Shown: in pieces, positions 22,533-33,596 of the stretch
How positions within the stretch are numbered: position 1 is the first letter of the stretch
Layout: every line of letters begins with the position of its first letter
DNA from: Aegilops tauschii subsp. strangulata
Taxonomy: Eukaryota > Streptophyta > Magnoliopsida > Poales > Poaceae
Direction of reading: 5' to 3'
NCBI RefSeq assembly: GCF_002575655.3
Contig: NC_053039.3
Coordinates: 238,554,622-238,618,621, forward strand
DNA length: 64,000 bases
Notes under the pieces: model-generated
The model's input: the letters and a program-made list of their open reading frames with translations, nothing else
What the model was told of the DNA's origin: nothing
Databases searched by the model: none
Translations under genes and position numbers: made by a program

Positions 22533-24449
22533 TCACTCGTCATCGAACTTGAGCATGTCGGCCTGCATCTTCTCGAACCACGGCCTCTTCCTTGGCGACA
22601 CGGTGTTGAGATCCACCTTCATGATCTCCACCCCGGTCATCATGCTCGCAAGAGCCACTTCTTTCGCCTTGGTCTTGGCGTTGGCGGCCTCGATCTCTAG
22701 CATCTTGGCTTGCTTCTCCGCCTCTAGCTCGAACACCTTGGCTTGCTTGTCGGCGTCCAGCTCAAGCCTCCTCCTTTGGATCTCCATGAAAGCGTCCATT
22801 TGCTCCGCCTTGAAACGTCGGCGCTCCTCCTCCCTTGAGTCCTTCTTATTCATCATGCCGTCCACGCTTGCGATCAAGGCGTTGGTGGCCGCATCTCGCT
22901 TGTCCTCCTTCTTGGAGTTGGTCTTCCCCCGCGGCCGTGCCGGCTCGCCCTCCCCAACATCCTCCATGGCTTTTTTTCCCCCATGCGACTTGAGTGCGGC
23001 ATATTGCGCCTTGAACTTCTCCTCGTCCTTGATGACCCGATAGCAATGGGAGAGGTTGAAGCACTTGCCATTGTGCTGAACCTTGAATGCCTCCAAAGCT
23101 TGAAATGCCTACAAAATGTTTCCATGCAAGCATATGGGCAAGTGATATGCAAATGAACACGCAAAGGATGAACTTGATGACACAAAAGAGGGCGGCTTGC
23201 TAGCATACCATGTCTTGCATGGCGATGCCGCTCACGGGGCGGGCCTTGACGCTCTCAAGAGTAGCGCAAAACTTGTTGCACTCTTGTTGGATCACCCTCC
23301 ACCGCTTGGAAATGGAGACCCACCCGCGCGTGCTCACAAATTGGTAAGGCGGAAACTTCTTGTGCTCATGAAACTCTTGGTGAACACGAATCCAAAAGGT
23401 TGAATGCTTTTGCTCGGCGCCCGTCTTGGGGTCTTGTCTAATATCTCGCCAACACTCGCAAAGAAGCTTGTCCTCGGCCGCCGTGTACGCCTTCGTGCGC
23501 TTGCTCTTGCGCTTTGGCTTAGGACTGGCGGCTTGGTTGGCGAGCCCGTCCTCGAACAAAAGGCTCCACTTCGATGTCGCACTCGTCCTCTTCCTCTAGC
23601 CCGTAGTCGTCCGGGAACTCGTGGTCGAGGGGGAAGCCGTCCAGGTCGATGCCGACCTGATCACGCATGAAGGCCGCCAGATCGGGATCATAGCCAGCGG
23701 CCAGCATGAACGCCCCGCGGTCGTCCTGGCTTTGTGTCTCGTCGGGATCGTAGCCAGCGGCCGGCGCACCACCCTCGAAGATGAGGTTCTGCATGTAGTC
23801 CTCGCCGACGGCGGACGGCATTTCCTCGAACAGGTTGCGGGCACCCGGGAGCACGGCGGCCGGCGTCTGTCGCACGCGTTTCCTCGCGTCGCCGGATGAC
23901 GAGCCACCGGCCACCGGGGTGGCGTTGAGGTCGATGGGCACGGGCACGAGCGTGGAAGGCGCGACCATGCTCACGCCGGGCGAGCACTCCCCGGAGAGGC
24001 GGGAGGCCTGCGGGTAGACGTCGAAGCCGGGGATCGGGTTGCAAGCCGACGCACGGGGCGACTCGGGCAGCACCATCCGAGGAAAGCCGACGAGCCGGTG
24101 CTGGCCGCGGCGACGGCGGCTTGGATGAGGCAGTGCTGGCTAGGGTTTAACCCTAGCATGTAGAGCGCCTCCCTCGTTGCCGCCGCGACGCGGGCGTTGG
24201 TGACCTCCTGCTGCGCGGCAGCGACGACGGCGGCCTCCGCGGCGGCCTCATCCCTCACGTCTGTGGCGTGCCTCCAGCCCTTCCTCTTGGCCGATTCCCT
24301 TGCCCACGTTGTTCAGGCGTCAGCGCCTTCTTTGGCTTGGTCACGGCGGCGGTCTTGCGCGGGGCACGAGGCTTGCCTTTCCCGGAGGAGCGGCGGCCGA
24401 ACGAGGCGAGGGAGGCGAGGCCGGCGGCGGCGTCGAGGTCGATGGCGTC
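22533..24449 (-). pseudogene. Harbinger ORF1 (Myb/SANT-like, NAM-associated C-terminal domain); 5' end continues at 39155-39160
   Basis: ORF1 proteins of PIF/Harbinger bind the transposon ends and help import the transposase. The reading starts with ATG at 39160 (MD), is interrupted by the Gypsy element, and resumes at 24449 (AIDLDAAAGLASLASFG). A trihelix/Myb-like region follows at about 23490-23209 (YTAAEDKLLCECWRDI, WVSISKRWRVIQ). A GT...AG intron of 100 bases lies at 23109-23208 and joins IAMQDM to AFQALEAFK. Exon 2 (23108-22533) has the coiled, Lys/Glu-rich NAM-associated C-terminus and ends WFEKMQADMLKFDDE. Frameshifts near 24257, 24075 and 23555 break it. Similar proteins are often labelled 'glutathione S-transferase T3-like' in grass genomes, which is misleading here: no GST fold is seen. 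Confidence 0.8.
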
Positions 24450-25637
24450 TGTCGGTGTACAAAAGAGGGGGCACACTTTTGTACCCCTTTACCTGTGCAC
24501 GGACAGTCGGAGCCGCGCCCGCGGCCGCACCAAGCAGAGCGGAGGAGGTGAACCAAGGTAAAGCCAAGCTCAAGACAGCCAGAGCAACGCCAAGATCAAG
24601 ACCACAAAGAAGCAGAGAGGCAAAGCAGGTTCCCCCGGCAAGATCCTTGCCGGGGGCAGCCTCGGCGGCCCCGGCAAGACCCTTGCCGTGGCGGCTCGCC
24701 CACGCCAGCGGAGTGAGCCACCCTCGAGCCCACGGGTTCCAACTCAACCAACCACGTTGGAACTAGGGCTCGGGAGGCACCTCCATGATGGCATGCAGAT
24801 CTTTGTCAAGACCAAGGAATGTTCAAGATCAGATGAGGATTAAAAGACAACGGTCCTCGGCAAGATCCTTGCCGAGGAGAGTCACAAGACCCCTGGCAAG
24901 ATCCTTGCCGGGGATGACAGCGCGCCACGGCAAGACCCTTGCCGGGCCACCCGGCAAGGCCCTCACCGAGGACGTCAGCAGGGCCACTGCCAGACCCGCA
25001 CCAACCAAGTCTCCGCCACCGTTCGCATGCAGCCGCCAGCTCAACCAGCTGAGCAGGCACCTGCGTGGCAACATGCAGTTGCCAGGCCAACTCATCAAGC
25101 GCCTGCGTGGCGGCATGCAAATCTTCGTGAAGGCTCCACCACCGCGCCACCTCAGCTGCCTGCCTGCCTACATGGCGCCGCATGCATCGCTGGCCAGGGC
25201 GCGTGTCGAAGCGAGGAGGAGCGGCGACGGACGGGACGGGCCTCGCCCCCGTCCCTGATAAAGCTAGGGGACACCTCAGCGGTGCATTAAATGCGTTTTG
25301 TCCTGTAATACGAGCGATAAGCTCGTAGTACTGTACGCCTTTCCACCTCTTGTATGCCACTGTGGCAGCCCCTTTCGACTATAAAAGGAGGCCCATGGCA
25401 TACTGGAGAAGGATTCGGCTCTTTGGAACCACGCACCCATCATAGCTAGTTCGAGAGCTCAAGAACTCTCTGAAATACATCCACCAAAGCAGGACTAGGG
25501 TTTTACGCATCCTCGCGGCCCGAACCTGGGTAAACGATCCTTGTGCTGATTACTAATCCCGCTCTTCTCGCAACCCTGCGCCCCGGCAACCGTAGTAGGG
25601 ATTCTTGTGATCCCATAGGTGTCGTTCCACACCGACA
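24450..25637 (+). repeat. 5' LTR of Gypsy element 3
   Basis: The TATA box is CTATAAAAGGAGG at about 25379-25391, so transcription should start near 25415. Upstream, at 24632-24945, five short palindromes of the form GGCAAGAnCCTTGCC are clustered. Differences from the 3' LTR are scattered substitutions and single-base indels. Confidence 0.93.
24632..24945. repeat. Five-fold array of GGCAAG/CTTGCC palindromes in the LTR
   Basis: Units lie at about 24632-24655, 24670-24688, 24855-24877, 24894-24912 and 24926-24945. Each has arms CGGCAAG / CTTGCCG around a 3-base centre (ATC or ACC); the first extends to 11-base arms. The array is repeated in the other LTR at about 38145-38456. Confidence 0.85.
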
Positions 25638-26300
25638 TCTGTGGCGCGCCAGGTAGGGGGCGCAATTGTGAGAATTTGGTCTAGTAGTTAGCCTAGCGTT
25701 TCTTCATCGCCATGGCTCCCAAGAAGAAGACGGCCACGGCGGTCGGCTCGATGGGAGCTGAACGTCCCGTGCCAGTGCGGACGAGCAGCGGGCCGGTCGC
25801 GGACACGACCCGGGCCACAGTCCGCGAGCACTAGCATCGCCCTGGCAGTCAGAGCCTGGCGAGCGGCGTCGTTCGCGCGCCAGACGACCGGCCGCACATC
25901 GCCAGATCCAAAGACGGAGCTGGGCCCCCCGCAGGCGGCGCGGGGCCCTCCAGGAGCGTCGTTGTGCCACCCCCGGGCGGGTGCAGCAACCTCCAGGACG
26001 CCCATGCCGGCGCCCACAGCGTGCTCTTCCCAGGGTGCGCGCAACGAGCAGCATCACCGCGCTGAAGACCCCGGACACCGCAATGGGAAGAGCCCCATGC
26101 ATCGTCCACGGGACGAAGGAGTCCAGCATGCCCGCCGAAGTGCTGGCAAAAATGGCGCGCAGCCGCTGGGTCGTGATAGAGCTCCTTCTAACGTGGTTAG
26201 AAGTCAAAGCGCGCCACGGTCCACGCAGCTGTCGCCGGCACCCACGCCAGCAGAAGCTTTGGCGCGCTTCGACTTCCCCGGGGTGGGGAGAAGCTGTCGC
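25638..26300 (+). other. PBS, leader and remnant of gag start of Gypsy element 3
   Basis: Two to four bases after the LTR comes a primer-binding-site-like TGGCGCGCCAGGTAGGGGGC (25642-25661). An ATG at 25711 opens MAPKKKTATAVG, but the frame stops after about 40 codons, and the rest to 26300 has no consistent frame. The capsid core usually found here is not visible, which suggests an internal deletion of the middle of gag. Confidence 0.55.
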
Positions 26301-27615
26301 CGCCACCCAAGTACATCCAGATATTCAGCCGAGTGCAGTACAACATCCCCGACGTTCATCCCGCCGCTGTGATCAGCGCGTTCCATCAGAACGTGCGCAA
26401 CAGCAAGATGCTTGAAGAGCTGGCGATGACCAAGGTTAAGGATGTGGCCGAACTCTATGTTCTGGCCGACAGGTGCGCCCGGGCTGAAGAGGGAAGGAAC
26501 TACCCCGGCAAGGACGCCGGCGCGGAAACCGGCTCTACTGATGAAGACACCACCGCCCCGACGAAGAAGGGCGGGCGTCGCAATAGGAAACGCAAGGGCA
26601 AGGCCGTGCTTGCCGTTGAAGGGCCTGACGACACCGGTGCTGCCAAGAAGGTCAAGGCAGACAACCCCGGCAAGGAGATTGCCGGGTGCGTCGCCTGCCG
26701 GGCCTTAGCAGCTGCCGACAAGCCAGGGGGCTCCGGCAAGCAGTACTGCAAGATCCACCGCACCAAAGGCCACGACCTCCAGAACTGCCGGCAAGTCGAG
26801 CTGCTTGCTGAAAAGCAAAAGTCCGAGTATGAGAGGCGGGACAAGGAGAAGGGCCAGGACGGTGCCGAGGGATCCGGCAAGAAGCATGACGGCCAAGGAG
26901 GCCACCGCGACAAGGACAACCAGCAAGAGAGGCCCGCCCAGGGCCGTGACAAGAAGCAAGAAGACGATGATCATGACGAGGACGACGAGTCCGGCGCGCA
27001 AGAGTTCCAGAAGGCTACAGAGGTCATGTGCATCGACGGTGGCGCCTCGCTGCATACTTCTCACCGCCAGCTCAAGCAGTGGGCGCGAGAGATTACAGCA
27101 GCGGAGCCGTCATTCGATGCACAGAAGCCGCTGAGGTGGTCTAGCACGCCCCTCATCTTTGACGCCGAGGACCACCCTGACCGCACAACTGCGGTCGGGT
27201 GTTTGCCGTTGTTGGTCTCCCCAACGATACGCAACCTCAAGGTGAACAAGATGTTGGTCGACTGCGGGGCTGGCCTGAACTTGATCTTGCCCGTCGTGAT
27301 CAAAAGGCTGCAAATCCCTGATGAGACCTCAAGGAAACGGGCACGTTTAAAGGGCTCAATTCGGGGAGGAGCCAGCCAAAGGGGAAGGTCACGCTGCCCG
27401 TGACGTTTGGAGGGGAGTTGAACCACAGGACGGAGAGGATCATCTTCGACATGGCCGAGACCCCCTTGCCCTACAACGGGATCCTCGGCCGCCCGGCACT
27501 AGCCAAGTTCATGGCGGCGTCGCACTACGCCTACAACATGCTAAAGATACCCGGGCCGTTGACTATCATCTCCGTTCCCTCCGATAAGAAGGACGCGCTG
27601 ATTTGCGCCGACTAA
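26301..27615 (+). pseudogene. Gag C-terminus and protease of Gypsy element 3
   Basis: The frame from 26333 starts within gag: YNIPDVHPAAVISAFHQN, VKDVAELYVLADRCARAEEG, then a long charged linker with a histidine/cysteine motif (YCKIHRTKGHDLQNC) instead of a standard CCHC knuckle. The protease follows at about 27180-27615: NKMLVDCGAGLNLILP, where the active-site triplet reads DCG, and after a frame change near 27390, PLPYNGILGRPALAKFMAA. A stop at 27613-27615 ends it. The odd active-site Cys and the frameshift make the protease inactive. Confidence 0.82.
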
Positions 27616-29945
27616 CTCTACCGGGAAGCAGTTGCAGCACCTGCCGCCAAGGCACTTGCTCCTGCCGCTAAAGCCTCGGGAGGGAAGAAGGAGCCCGACA
27701 AGACCTCTCGCACCCACTCCGGCAAGCGCACCTCCTCGGAGTGTTGTGCTACCGTCGAGGACGTGCCAGAGAGCTCTACTGGCAAGAGCAAGAAATCCAG
27801 AGCTGAGCCACCACAGACCAAGAAGGTGTCCCTCAGGGAGGATGGCACGGGAGGGGCTTTCACCATAGGCTCCACCCTCGACAGAAAATAGGAAGGCGCG
27901 CTCTTCACCTTCCCGCGGGCGAATGTCGACGTGTTTGCGTGGCAAGCATCCGACATCCCCGGTTTTCCTAGGGAGGTGATTGAGCACCACCTAGCTGTCT
28001 GTCCTCATGCGTGGCCCGTCAAGCAAAAGGTCAGAAAGCAAGCTCCGGAGAGGCAGGAGTTCATCACAGAGGAGATCAGGAAGTTGGAAGCAGCGGGTTT
28101 GGTGAGAGGAGTGCTCCATCCGACGTGGTTGGCCAATCCGGTAGTGGTGCGCAAGGCAAATGGGAAGTGGAGGCTGTGTATTGAATACACAGACATCAAT
28201 AAGGCTTGTCCTAAGGACCCCTTCCCATTGCCGCGCATCGACCAGATTGTCGTCTCCACGGCCAGGTGTGATCTGCTGTCATTCCTCGACGCCTACTCAG
28301 GCTACCACCAAATCTTTATGACGAGAGAAGATGAAGAGAAGACAACATTCATCACCCCACGTGGTACGTATTGCTTTTTACGGATGCCTTTCGGGTTGAA
28401 GAGTGCTAGCTCGACGTTTGCAAGGGCAGTCCAAATTGGTTTTGAACCCCAGCTCCATAGAAACATGGAGGCATACATGGATGACATAGTGGTCAAAACC
28501 AAGGACGGGGCAACCCTTGTGCAAGATCTGGAAGAGACGTTTGCCAACCTGCGCAAGATCAACCTTAAGCTGAATCCTGAGAAGTGTGTCTTCGGTGTTC
28601 CGTCCGGCAAGCTTCTCGGATTCTTTGTGTCGCAACGTGGGATCGAGGCAAACCCAGACAAAATCAAGGCTATTGAACAGATTGAGGTGCCCAAGCGGAT
28701 CAAGAATGTGTGTCGGCTCACCGGCTGCGTCACCGCCATGAGCCAATTCATCTCCAAGTCCGCCGAGCGCGCCCTTCCCTTCTTCAAAATCTTGAAGAAG
28801 GCAGGTCCGATGGAGTGGACCCCAGAAGCCGAGGCGGCATTGCAGGATCTGAAGAAATACCTTTCGTCCACGCCAATACTGGTTGCGCCTAAGCCACAAG
28901 AACCGTTGCTGCTGTACCTAGCGGCAACGAATCAAGTGGTCAACGCCGCACTGGTGGCACAGAGGCAGGTCGACGAGGAGGCAGTTGCGACAGAAGAACC
29001 AGCGGATGGCGAGCCAAAGATTCCCCCGGCAGGACCTGGTGCCGGCAAGGCAAGGCCCCCGGCAGAGTCCGACGCCGTCGGGGCAACACCCGCACAGTCA
29101 AGCGAAGTGGTGCAGAAGAAGAAGATGATGCAGCACCCGGTTTACTTTGTCAGCTCCCTCTTGCAGGGGGCTAGGTCGAGGTACTCCGGTGTGCAGAAAT
29201 TGCTCTTCGGCCTCCTTATGGCCTCGAGGAAGCTGCGTCATTACTTCCAAGCCCACGAGATCACTGTCGTCACCCGCCTCCTGCTACAACGGATACTGCA
29301 CAACCCAGATGCGACCGGAAGGATTGTGGAATGGGCCTTGGAGTTGTCGAGCTTTGGGTTGAAGTTTGAAAGTACTTCAACAATCCATAGCAGAATCTTG
29401 GCAGAGCTCATTGCAGAATGGACCTCAACACCTAACGAAGAAATCCAAGAGACTGTTCTCCCCGGCAAGGAAGCGAACCGCGACTGGATCATGTACTTTG
29501 ATGGGGCTTTTCGCTACAAGGTGCCGGTGCCGGTGTGCTGCTTGTCGCACCCACCGGAGAGCACCTGAAGTACGTGATCCAGATGCACTTTCCCAGGGAG
29601 ATGTCCACAAACAACACTGCTGAGTACGAGGGGCTGCTTGCCGGTCTTAGGATCGCGGCGGACCTCAGGGTGAAGAAGCTCATCGTCAGGGGTGACTCAC
29701 AGCTTGTCGTCAGACAAGTCAACAAGGATTACCAGAGCCCATTGATGGAGGCCTACGTAGATGAAGTGAGGAAGCTGGAGGAGCGCTTTGACGGTATCCA
29801 AGCAGAGCACGTTCCCCGAGCGGAGAACGACATCGCCGATTACCTGTCAAAGCGTGCTGCATTCAAGCTACCTGTGGAACCAGGTACCTTTTTGCTCTGG
29901 TTAACTCAGCCATCCGTCGAACCATCAACAGGGCGGAACAAGTGA
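27616..29945 (+). pseudogene. Reverse transcriptase and RNase H of Gypsy element 3
   Basis: A linker (27616-27930) contains a TAG at 27889-27891. The long frame 27931-29568 holds the reverse transcriptase: VVVRKANGKWRLCIEYTDIN, FLDAYSGYHQIFM, RMPFGLKSASSTFARA and the catalytic YMDD at residues 182-185 of this frame. The connected RNase H region follows (VYFVSSLLQGARSRYSG). A second RNase H starts WIMYFDGAF and, after a frameshift near 29512-29535, continues in 29535-29945 with NNTAEYEGLLAGLRIA, RGDSQLVVRQVN and ENDIADYLSKRAA; its D-E-D-D residues are all present across the two frames. The catalytic motifs are intact but the reading is broken. Confidence 0.9.
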
Positions 29946-31372
29946 AGGAAATCAGGTCCCAACGAGTACTTTCCTACCGAGCCCTCCACGGCTGCCGGCA
30001 AGGATGCTGCCGTGGACGCTGAGCCTGCCAGAGAGCAACTGGCTCCGACAGGGCGTCGAGCCCTGGCCATAGAGACAGCCGCTCCCATGGCAGAGGAAAT
30101 GCCTTTGGTCCTTGCCGTCGAGCCCCAGGCTCCAGCGTGGGCGCATCATACTGTCTGATTCCTCCAAACAGGGGAACTTCCCGAGGAGCAGGAAGAAGCG
30201 GAAAAAGTAGCCCGTCGGTCTGCCCTGTACCAGTTCGTCGATGACGTCCTGTACAGGAGAAGGCCGAACGGTGTGAGATTGAAGTGCATCCCCCGGGAGG
30301 AAGGACTGGAGCTGTTGGCAGAGATACATGGAGGCATATGTGGCTCCCATATAGGGTCGAGGGCCCTTACCGGGAAGGCGTTCCGGCAAGGTTTCTTCTA
30401 GCCCACCGCCCTCCAGGATGCGACGACACTAGTAACCAAGTGTGAAGCATGTCAGTTCCATTCAAAGAAGCTTCATCAACCGGCTCAAGCCCTTCAAACG
30501 ATCCCTCTCTCCTGGCCATTCTCGGTCTAGGGGCTCGACATACTGGGCCCTTTCCCCCGTGCTGTCAGGGGTTTGAGTACTTGTACGTTGCAATCGACAA
30601 GTTCACAAAGTGGCCAGAGGTGGAACTAGTGAGGAAGGTGACAGCCCAGTCAGCCGTCAAGTTCTTCAAAGGACTAGTCTGCCGTTTTGGTGTGCCAAGC
30701 AGAGTCATCACCGACAACGGCACGCAGTTCACAAGCCACACCTTCATGTAGTACATTCAAGACCTCGGCAGCAAGGTCTGTTTTGCTTCCGTGGCACACC
30801 CCCGGAGCAACGGCCAAGTAGAGAGGGCGAATGCTGAAGTGTTGCGAGGCCTGAGAATGAAGACCTTTGACAGGCTGCACAAGAGCGGAAGGCGCTGGAT
30901 TGATGAGTTGCCGGTGGTTCTTTGGTCGATCAGGACGACGCCAAATCGAGCCACTGCTCAGACACCCTTCGCCCTAGTATACGGGGCGGAGGCAGTTCTC
31001 CTCACGGAACTCATATACGGGTCACCTCGAGTGCTCGCTTATGATGAGCTTGAGCAAGAGCAGTTGTGGCAAGATGACGCGACGCTCCTTGAGGAAGATC
31101 TTCTTCGGGCGGCTGTGAGAGCAGCACGCTACCAGCAAGCCTTGTGCCGCTACCATAGCCGCAAGGTTCATGGCCGAAGCTTTGAGGAAGGCGACCTTGT
31201 TCTTCAGCGCGTTAAGTCGGCCAAGAATTCCAACAAGTTGACGCCGAAGTGGGAAGGCCCTTATCGGGTAATACGAGTCACCAGGCCCGACGCAGTCCGC
31301 CTGGAGACCGAAGATGCCGTTCCAGTGAGCAACTCCTGGAACATTGAGCATCTTCGCAAGTTTTACCCATAA
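29946..31372 (+). pseudogene. Integrase of Gypsy element 3, with stops
   Basis: After about 200 bases of linker, the zinc-binding region appears at about 30200-30470 (LAEIHGGICGSHIGSRALTG, then CEACQFHSKK). The catalytic core follows: YLYVAIDKFTKWPEVE (first Asp), FGVPSRVITDNGTQFTSH (second Asp), a TAG at 30748-30750, and HPRSNGQVERANAEVLRG (Glu). The C-terminal part (30791-31372) is open and ends NSWNIEHLRKFYP. Frame changes also occur near 30400 and 30450. All three catalytic residues can be recognised, but the protein cannot be made in one piece. Confidence 0.88.
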
Positions 31373-32340
31373 GGCGCGGCTTGCCGGCCCCCCTGACAAG
31401 CCACCTTTTGTACAATCCTTGCCAGCAAGGCATGTAACCCTTTGTACAAAGCTAGGCGCAGACCCTGAGCACAAATAAATGAAGCGCTGACGCCCTAAGT
31501 TATAGCATGCATGCTAGGTCGAGTCTCTTCCTTGGTTAGGGTTGATAGTGCTTAGCGGCGACTAACCCCTAGCCTAGAGGTCGAGTGCGCGTCTCTCTGT
31601 TCTTTTCTGTTCTCCTTTGGTTCGCAGGGCACATGAGCACTTCTGCTGAGCTACTTGGAAGAAAGAGAACGGACCGGCGTCCCGACCCCGGCAAACCAGA
31701 GTTGCCGGGGGCTGCAAGTACAACGATCCAATCGCGGCGAGACAAGGTTGCCGGGGGCTGCAGATCCAGATAAGTCTTTCATCCTCTGTCATGCATTTCG
31801 GAACGGAACTGGGGCATGTGAAACCTCGTTTTATCTCCAGGCTACCGTGCTCCCCTTTTTCCTATACCTAAGGATTATCTCCTAGGTCTGGATTTGGTTG
31901 TAGCCGCGGCGGCAAGGAGATAGAACGAGGAGCCTAAGCCCACTTCATCCCTACCTCCGCCAAGAGCGTGAGAATGGTCGAGTGAAGTGAGGGGGGCGGC
32001 AAGGCCTGTTGCCAGGCGAAAAACGTTTATCTTAAATAATAACAAGGATTCGCTCCTTGTCGCGGGGTCTACCCGCGAACGAAAAACCCGGTAAACATCC
32101 CTTTTTCATTAAAAACATCCCATACAGGTTTAGTTCATACGGAATGAAAAACATGAGCAAGGGGATTACAAGTACTAAATTTAACGAAGGCCCGCAGGCT
32201 TACAAACTAAAAAGAGATGAGATGCCCGTAACCCCTTTCTTGTCCCTCTCCTCAGGAGGCAGGTCAAGAAGGCTAAAGGGCAAAAGGGGCGCCTAGGCGA
32301 GCTACGAGCAGCAGAAAGCACCAAGAGAACACCTCGGTGG
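31373..32340 (+). other. Noncoding region after integrase in Gypsy element 3
   Basis: No gene is supported. It holds GC-rich pieces with repeated CCGGCAA...TTGCCGG motifs (for example about 31686-31710), similar to those in the LTR, and then an AT-rich stretch (32030-32200). It is probably the 3' untranslated part of the genomic RNA and, on the other strand, the 3' end of the antisense gene. Confidence 0.5.
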
Positions 32341-32625
32341 CTACCCAAGGGTGGGCCGGTGATGACGGTGCCGGGAAAGGAGCTGGAAGACGAGGCGGCA
32401 GGACCGGCAATACGCGATGAAGGCGTCGGTGCCCGCGTACTCCAAGTTGACGGCCTTGCCGCCCGCCCTCTTCCTCTTCCACAGCCTCCTGACGCCAGCC
32501 ACCCAAGGAGACGGCCCCGAGAAGTTCAAGGAGCTGGCCCCTCCCCTGGCGAAACCCCGTCGGAGGAGCGGCCAGGTGCAGATGCTGCTGCTGTCGCACC
32601 CGCCCAAGCGCGGGGCGTCCGACGC

Positions 32626-33162
32626 CTAGTCAGACTCGTCCCCGTTATCTGCCCTGCTGTCCTCATCGTCACTATCGCTCGAGGAAGAGCTTCCATCGTC
32701 GGAATCTCCGTCGGAGGAGCTCTCCACGCAGCACTTCAGGCGAGTTCCAAACTCTCCGAAGAACTTGACGGAGAGCACGCCGTCCTCCATTAATTTGAAG
32801 TAGAGGACGAGCCCCGCCGTCAGGCTGTGGATGCGAGCGAACGTCTTCCATCCACGGCGGAGGTACATGACCCGAGGAGCCGGGAAGTCAACGTCGACCC
32901 GCGTGCCCCCATTCCCACAGCCCCTCATGTGCAACCTGAGGGTCTGGGGCGGGTCACGCCCCATCACCCGAGCAAACGGGGCGGGGAGACGAAGACGACG
33001 ACGACGCGGAGGCCGGCGCAGCCTGATGAAGAACTCGCAGGGCTGGTCTTCAACGTGGCCCTCCGTCGGGAAAGGCATCATTGGCGGGGCGAGGCCGGCG
33101 CGCCGCCACGTCCTCCTCTTCCTCGAGCACCATGACCTCTGCCGCAGCCGCGCCCACGGCAT
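32626..33162 (-). CDS. Antisense B3-like domain protein inside Gypsy element 3
   Basis: A 178-codon minus-strand frame. Residues about 40-150 look like a B3-type DNA-binding fold: CEFFIRLRRPPRRRRLRLP, FARVMGRDPPQTLRLHM, VDVDFPAPRVMYLRRGWKTF and ARIHSLTAGLVLYFKLMEDG, followed by LSVKFFGEF. The 'GW-F...L-G-...F' pattern is the usual second half of a B3 domain. The C-terminus is a Ser/Asp-rich acidic tail. The real start is probably the ATG pair near 33081; upstream codons in this frame look unnatural. A TATA box lies upstream at 33361-33371. The frame is intact, unlike pol in the same element. Function in the element is unknown; it could be a captured host domain or a lineage-specific antisense gene. 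Confidence 0.6.
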   Translation of the reverse strand: MPWARLRQRSWCSRKRRTWRRAGLAPPMMPFPTEGHVEDQPCEFFIRLRRPPRRRRLRLPAPFARVMGRDPPQTLRLHMRGCGNGGTRVDVDFPAPRVMYLRRGWKTFARIHSLTAGLVLYFKLMEDGVLSVKFFGEFGTRLKCCVESSSDGDSDDGSSSSSDSDDEDSRADNGDESD

Positions 33163-33360
33163 CGCCCCCTCCCCCTTCCCCTCGCGGCTGGCTCCACCAC
33201 CGCGGGCTCAGGAGGAGGAGGGACGTGTTGTCGAGCAGCGACCCTCGCCGCCACCGTCGAGGGACCGGGATTCCCCTTCTCCATGGCGGGTGAGAGGAAG
33301 AAGCAGAAGCAGGAGGAGATAGAAGATAGAAGAATGCGGAGTGCCATCCCCCCTCCCTCT
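33163..33360 (-). other. Possible 5' coding or leader part of the antisense B3-like gene
   Basis: On the minus strand, downstream of the TATA box, an ATG at 33284 opens a Gly/Arg/Ala-rich frame (MEKGNPGPSTVAARV) of about 69 codons that ends near 33078, overlapping the B3 frame in another phase. It may be a separate N-terminus joined by a lost base, an exon, or chance in GC-rich DNA. Confidence 0.3.
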
Positions 33361-33371
33361 CCTTATAAAGG
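33361..33371 (-). promoter_or_regulatory. TATA box of the antisense B3-like gene
   Basis: The minus strand reads CCTTTATAAGG. Excluding the solo LTR insertion, it is about 480 bases inside the 3' LTR and points away from it, the same arrangement as in the elements at 1-7149 and 56692-62627. Confidence 0.5.
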
Positions 33372-33596
33372 GGCGGGGTCGGGGCTCGGCCGCCCCACTC
33401 GACCAATCCAGACACCAGAGGCGCAGGGGATCGAGACCGACCCGCGGCCCTAACCAGCGATGGCCCGGTTTCCCGCCTCCACCGCTTGCCACCCCAAGCG
33501 CATGAAGGACGCGTCGCGAACGTGCAGAACTGAGGGGACGGGTGAAGCGACCTCTCCGCACCCCGTGATCGTGGGGTGTGGACGCCTTGAAGACCG

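Noticed and set aside
24255..25360. ORFs inside the 5' LTR of Gypsy element 3, repeated in the 3' LTR
   Set aside because: They arise from GC-rich palindromic LTR sequence and have no conserved motif; LTR function explains the region.
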